This document shows positions 59,341 to 64,000 of a DNA stretch of 64,000 bases, piece after piece. A program made the translations under genes and the position numbers. Every line of letters begins with the position of its first letter. Position 1 is the first letter of the stretch. This DNA is from Lepas anatifera (lineage: Eukaryota; Arthropoda; Thecostraca; Lepadidae). Location of the stretch: the NCBI GenBank assembly GCA_034440635.1, contig JAOTON010001478.1:62001-126000 (forward strand). Reading direction: 5' to 3'. The notes under the pieces are model-generated. The model was not told where the DNA came from, did not search any database, and saw only the letters and a program-made list of their open reading frames with translations.

Positions 59341-59629
59341 AGCACCCCCAAAGATTTTGGAAAAATTACACCCCTGATGACGTTCCATAGATGTTAGCCA
59401 CTTTAAGAGGCTACTCACAGTTAATCACAGCTGTTTCAGGTACTGCTGACACCATTCAATGCCCGCAATGAGTCAGTGACTGCACGTGCAAGGTGCTCCC
59501 AGTCTTACCGGGCAGCAGACGTCCCTGGGACTGAGCGGGTCCCGCCGGAGTCACCGACTCCACGTGCAGAGCGCCTCCCTCTGTCGCTCCACCGCGCACC
59601 ACGCGCACACCCAGCCCGCCCGTGCGCGG

Positions 59630-60770
59630 GCAGCGGTGCAACCTGTGCAACAGAGCATGGTTACACACTCCTCAACGGTGCAACCGAGCATGGTTACACA
59701 CTCCTCAACGGTGCAACCGAGCATGTTTACACACTCCTCAACGGTGCAACCTGTGCAACAGAGCATGGTTACACACTCCTCAACGGTGCAACCTGTGCAA
59801 CAGAGCATGGTTACACACTCCTCAACGGTGCAACCTGTGCAACAGAGCATGGTTACACACTCCTCAACGGTGCAACCGAGCATGTTTACACACTCCTCAA
59901 CGGTGCAACCTGTGCAACAGAGCATGGTTACACACTCCTCAACGGTGCAACCTGTGCAACAGAGCATGGTTACACACTCCTCAACGGTGCAACCTGAGCA
60001 TGGTTACACACTCCTCAACGGTGCAACCGAGCATGTTTACACACTCCTCAACGGTGCAACCTGTGCAACAGAGCATGGTTACACACTCCTCAACGGTGCA
60101 ACCTGTGCAACAGAGCATGGTTACACACTCCTCAACGGTGCAACCTGTGCAACAGAGCATGGTTACACACTCCTCAACGGTGCAACGAGCATGGTTACAC
60201 ACTCCTCAACGGTGCAACCGAGCATGTTTACACACTCCTCAACGGTGCAACCTGTGCAACAGAGCATGGTTACACACTCCTCAACGGTGCAACCTGTGCA
60301 ACAGAGCATGGTTACACACTCCTCAACGGTAAAGCCTGTGCAACAGAGCATGGTTACACACTCCTCAACGGTAAAGCCTGTGCAACAGAGCATGGTTACA
60401 CACTCCTCAACGGTGCAACCTGTGCAACAGAGCATGGTTACACACTCCTCAACGGTGCAACCTGTGCAACAGAGCATGGTTACACACTCCTCAACGGTAA
60501 AGCCTGTGCAACAGAGCATGGTTACACACTCCTCAACGGTAAAGCCTGTGCAACAGAGCATGGTTACACACTCCTCAACGGTAAAACCTGTGCAACAGAG
60601 CATGGTTACACACTCCTCAACGGTAAAACCTGTGCAACAGAGACAGTTTACAGACTCAACGGTAAAACCGGTACAACACAGGAGCCTTACAGGCCCGTCA
60701 ACGGTAAAACCGGTGCAACACCGGAGGCTTACAGGCCCGTCAACGGTAAAACCAGTACAACACTGCCGTC
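59630..60770. repeat. 33/42-bp minisatellite, about 27 units
   Basis: The core GAGCATGGTTACACACTCCT plus CAACGGTGCAACC (33 bp) alternates with a 42-bp form that adds TGTGCAACA. Single-base length changes near 59,992 and 60,186 break every reading frame. Toward the end, GGTAAAGCC replaces GGTGCAACC, and the last two or three units (60,650-60,770) are of the AGGCTTACAGGCCCGTCAAC type found in the next array. Confidence 0.95.
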
Positions 60771-61002
60771 CAATGGAAGAAAAGCGTATGTCACATTCGG
60801 AAGATTTTACAGGAGAGCGCCTTTTCCGTTATGCTTAACATTAGCAGAGCCCGGGAACTGAATTGAAAAGACGATATAACTAAGAAAATTAAGAGAACTT
60901 TGTCAAATCATTTGATAAGTAGATGCAGCTTGTCTTTCTGCATCGAATCATACCAAAATCTCAAAATCGAAAAAATGTGACTTATGCTTTTCTTCCGTGG
61001 GA
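60771..61002. other. Unique spacer between the two minisatellites
   Basis: About 230 bp of AT-rich non-repeat sequence separating the 33/42-bp array from the pure 42-bp array. No gene seen. Confidence 0.6.
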
Positions 61003-62850
61003 CGGCAGAACACAGGAGGCTTACAGGCCCGTCAACGGTAAAACCGGTGCAACACAGGAGGCTTACAGGCCCGTCAACGGTAAAACCGGTACAACACAGG
61101 AGGCTTACAGGCCCGTCAACGGTAAAACCGGTACAACACAGGAGGCTTACAGGCCCGTCAACGGTAAAACCGGTACGACACAGGAGGCTTACAGGCCCGT
61201 CAACGGTAAAACCGGTACAACACAGGAGGCTTACAGGCCCGTCAACGGTAAAACCGGTACAACACAGGAAGCTTACTGGCCTGTCAACGGTAACACCGGT
61301 ACAACACAGGAGGCTTACAGGCCCGTCAACGGTAAAACCGGTACGACACAGGAAGCTTACAGGCCCGTTAACGGTAAAACCGGTACAACACAGGAGGTTT
61401 ACAGGCCCGTCAACGGTAAAACCGGTACAACACAGGAGGCTTACAGGCCCGTCAACGGTAAAACCGGTACAACACAGGAAGCTTACAGGCCCGTCAACGG
61501 TAAAACCGGTAAAACACAGGAGGCTTACAGGCCCGTCAACGGTAAAACCGGTACAACACAGGAAGCTAACAGGCCCGTCAACGGTAAAACCGGTACAACA
61601 CAGGAGGCTTACAGGCCCGTCAACGGTAAAACCGGTAAAACACAGGAGGCTTACAGGCCCGTCAACGGTAAAACCGGTACAACACAGGAAGCTTACAGGC
61701 CCGTCAACGGTAAAACCGGTAAAACACAGGAGGTTTACAGGCCCGTCAACGGTAAAACCGGTACAACACAGGAAGCTTACAGGCCCGTCAACGGTAAAAC
61801 CGGTACAACACAGGAAGCTTACAGGCCCGTCAACGGTAAAACCGGTGCAACACAGGAGGCTTACATGCCCGTCAACGGTAAAACCGGTACAACACAGGAA
61901 GCTTACAGGCCCGTCAACGGTAAAACCGGTGCAACACAGGAGGCTTACATGCCCGTCAACGGTAAAACCGGTACAACACAGGAAGCTTACAGGCCCGTCA
62001 ACGGTAAAACCGGTGCAACACAGGAGGCTTACATGCCCGTCAACGGTAAAACCGGTACGACACAGGAAGCTTACAGGCCCGTCAACGGTAAAACCGGTGC
62101 AACACAGGAGGCTTACATGCCCGTCAACGGTAAAACCGGTACAACACAGGAAGCTTACAGGCCCGTCAACGGTAAAACCGGTAAAACACAGGAGGCTTAC
62201 AGGCCCGTCAACGGTAAAACCGGTAAAACACAGGAGGCTTACAGGCCCGTCAACGGTAAAACCGGTACAACACAGGAAGCTAACAGGCCCGTCAACGGTA
62301 AAACCGGTACAACACAGGAAGCTTACAGGCCCGTCAACGGTAAAACCGGTAAAACACAGGAGGCTTACAGGCCCGTCAACGGTAAAACCGGTACAACACA
62401 GGAAGCTTACAGGCCCGTCAACGGTAAAACCGGTAAAACACAGGAGGCTTACATGCCCGTCAACGGTAAAACCGGTACAACACAGGAAGCTAACAGGCCC
62501 GTCAACGGTAAAACCGGTACGACACAGGAAGCTTACAGGTCCGTCAACGGTAAAACCGGTGCAACACAGGAGGCTTACAGGCCCGTCAACGGTAAAACCG
62601 GTAAAACACAGGAGGCTTACAGGCCCGTCAACGGTAAAACCGGTACAACACAGGAAGCTTACAGGCCCGTCAACGGTAAAACCGGTAAAACACAGGAGGC
62701 TTACATGCCCGTCAACGGTAAAACCGGTACAACACAGGAAGCTAACAGGCCCGTCAACGGTAAAACCGGTACAACACAGGAAGCTAACAGGCCCGTCAAC
62801 GGTAAAACCGGTACGACACAGGAAGCTTACAGGCCCGTTAACGGTGAAAC
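61003..62850. repeat. 42-bp minisatellite, about 44 units with no length change
   Basis: The unit is ACACAGGAGGCTTACAGGCC plus CGTCAACGGTAAAACCGGTACA. GTGCAAC-marked units fall at 61,047, 61,845, 61,929, 62,013, 62,097 and 62,559, all exact multiples of 42 apart. Variation is only by substitution (ACA/GCA/AAA/ACG, GAG/GAA, AGG/ATG, TAC/AAC). At least three of six frames stay open throughout because the unit is a multiple of three without stops. It is homologous to the preceding array (TCAACGGTAAA.CC.GT.CAACA.AG). Confidence 0.97.
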
Positions 62851-64000
62851 CTGTGCAGCACGGGAAGGCTGCCGACTTTGTAAGAGTGCAACCTGGGCAA
62901 CATAGATACAGCGTCCTCGACAGTGCAACACCAGAGACTATGTTGTCACAGAAGCAGCACAGTCGTAAAGTGACGTCTGGTGCAGTAGACGTCCTCCCAG
63001 ACAAGGAGCGAACCTGGAGCCGGGGTGGGGTGAAGGCCAGATATGTCATTCTTAACACAAATAAATATTCTTTATAAGAGATATTCTTCATAAAATATAT
63101 ATCTCTCTCAATAAGGGCGAGATATATTCTTAATAAAAAGTTAAAAGGTAGGACATATTTCATACATTGGCATTAAATACCCCACTTTCACACGGTTTCC
63201 ATCGGTTTCTTTTGTGAGCCCCGTGCATTGAACTTGCTGTAAAAGTATATAATTCATAAATAGAAGACAGAGGATAAACAGAGCATGGGAAGCCCCGACA
63301 ATAAAAACATGGAGGGATAGTGAGCCCTGTACCTCTTCCTCGGCAGTCTAACCGCCCTACAGGCAATCAAATATTCAGACCCGATCATTGTTAAATTAGC
63401 CTTAATTGACAGAGAAGCTTCTATAGTTCCAACTCAACGCAATCACCCGTTTACGAGACTGGACATTCGCTTCAAACAGAAACAACAATCGTTTCCAAAT
63501 CGTTCAAAGACCCACCTTCCTGCAACCACTGGCCGTGACTTAAAGCCCAAAGAACAGTGCATTTGAATGGTTGCAACGGAGGTATGAATTGGAATGCAGC
63601 CCAAAAGAGTGTGAACAAACCAAACAGGAGATTAATTATATCAACTCTTATGACTTACACATAATTATTGTGAACACAAAACATCCCTCTGCGCTTAAGT
63701 AAAAAGTCCTGCCAGCGGCAGCCCGCGGTGGACTCCGCAAAACACTGAGACAAGGCCGGTACTTACACCACATCGAATGGTCCCGGCGGCCAGGGCTCAG
63801 CAGTGCTGCTGCCGGTGACTGAGTCACGAACTGCAGCTTCCAGCGGCCGTACGCCAGGTGGCAGTGCCGACTCGGGCGTGGGCGGAATCTCCGCGGCTGG
63901 AGAGAGGCGAATCGGTGATTAGAAACACATATCGGTGGAAACATCCTCCAGAAGGGGAGGATGAAAAGGCATCTGTTAATGTGCGTCATCACAAGGCAAA
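62851..64000. other. No gene seen
   Basis: The array ends with degenerate units (GTGCAACCTGGGCAACATAG near 62,885), then AT-rich sequence with several ATATATTCTT runs (63,055-63,160), then mixed sequence to the window end. Open frames here are short and not protein-like. Confidence 0.5.

Larger units (their letters stand above)
49994..59376. mobile_element. 9.4 kb hAT-type element with perfect 8-bp target duplication
   Basis: The left end CAGGGGTGTAATTTT (49,994) and the right end AAAATTACACCCCTG (to 59,376) are inverted copies. The similarity continues inward ('TCTTTGGGGGTGC' on both sides, at about 50,014 and 59,354). The flanking 8-mer ATGACGTT is identical at 49,986-49,993 and 59,377-59,384, as hAT transposition produces. 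Inside are GCCGCCCCTGGCTGATCACT minisatellites, a LINE tail with a TTAA MITE, a second left-end-like sequence at 53,346, and the 4.1 kb DDE-type element. No hAT transposase is visible, so it is non-autonomous. Without the recognised insertions the carrier would be roughly 4 kb. Confidence 0.85.

Noticed and set aside
59476..60838. Long plus-strand frames through the 33/42-bp array
   Set aside because: Open only because unit lengths are multiples of three; one-base changes at 59,992 and 60,186 shift the repeat between frames.
48016..62850. CRISPR-like arrays
   Set aside because: The 31-, 33/42- and 42-bp arrays are head-to-tail repeats without variable spacers, in an animal genome.
60908..63163. 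751-codon minus-strand frame as a confident gene
   Set aside because: It is mostly a 42-bp tandem repeat that is also open in other frames; kept only as a finding.
63648..63992. 114-codon minus-strand frame near the window end
   Set aside because: No recognisable domain and arginine/proline-rich composition typical of chance frames.

Overview
This is animal genomic DNA, not bacterial. It is almost entirely mobile and repetitive sequence. I see no confident host gene, no rRNA, no intact tRNA and no CRISPR array. RNase H-bearing LINEs, Penelope-like elements (PLEs), hAT-type MITEs, TTAA-flanked elements and many minisatellites together suggest an invertebrate, most likely an arthropod. The species cannot be fixed from the window.

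Layout. 1-8,481: a partial TTAA-type MITE, a candidate terminal-inverted-repeat element (811-2,527), a small hAT-type MITE (3,361-3,572), about four tandem ~0.5 kb satellite units (3,711-5,600), and a long degenerate GAGCTGATCTGG minisatellite interrupted by a 1.03 kb TTAA MITE (6,665-7,695). 8,482-41,266: a large inverted duplication. The right arm (31,925-41,266, 9,342 bp) is the reverse complement of 8,482-11,055 joined to 18,873-25,640. On the left side a 5.3 kb LINE (11,056-16,350) sits between two direct copies of one 2.5 kb segment, as if it had made a 2.5 kb target-site duplication. Each arm carries remains of two PLEs and a hAT MITE. The 6.3 kb spacer (25,641-31,924) holds degenerate repeats and a divergent pair of tRNA-headed SINE-like elements.

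41,267-46,430: a second, decayed LINE whose 3' UTR was hit by another 1.03 kb TTAA MITE (45,363-46,396). 48,016-49,270: a 31-bp minisatellite beside a GC-rich open region. 49,994-59,376: a 9.4 kb hAT-type element with matching termini and a perfect 8-bp target duplication. It is filled with a GCCGCCCCTGGCTGATCACT minisatellite and nested insertions: a LINE tail carrying a TTAA MITE, and a 4.1 kb element with ~0.6 kb inverted ends that encodes a broken DDE-like protein. 59,630-62,870: two related minisatellite arrays (33/42 bp, then strictly 42 bp).

The LINEs, PLEs and DDE gene all carry frameshifts or stops, so nothing here looks autonomous now. The value of the window is its nesting record. 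The best leads are the 2.5 kb duplication around a LINE, the near-perfect palindrome, the 9.4 kb hAT-type carrier, and the DDE-like element with TTAA-linked ends.
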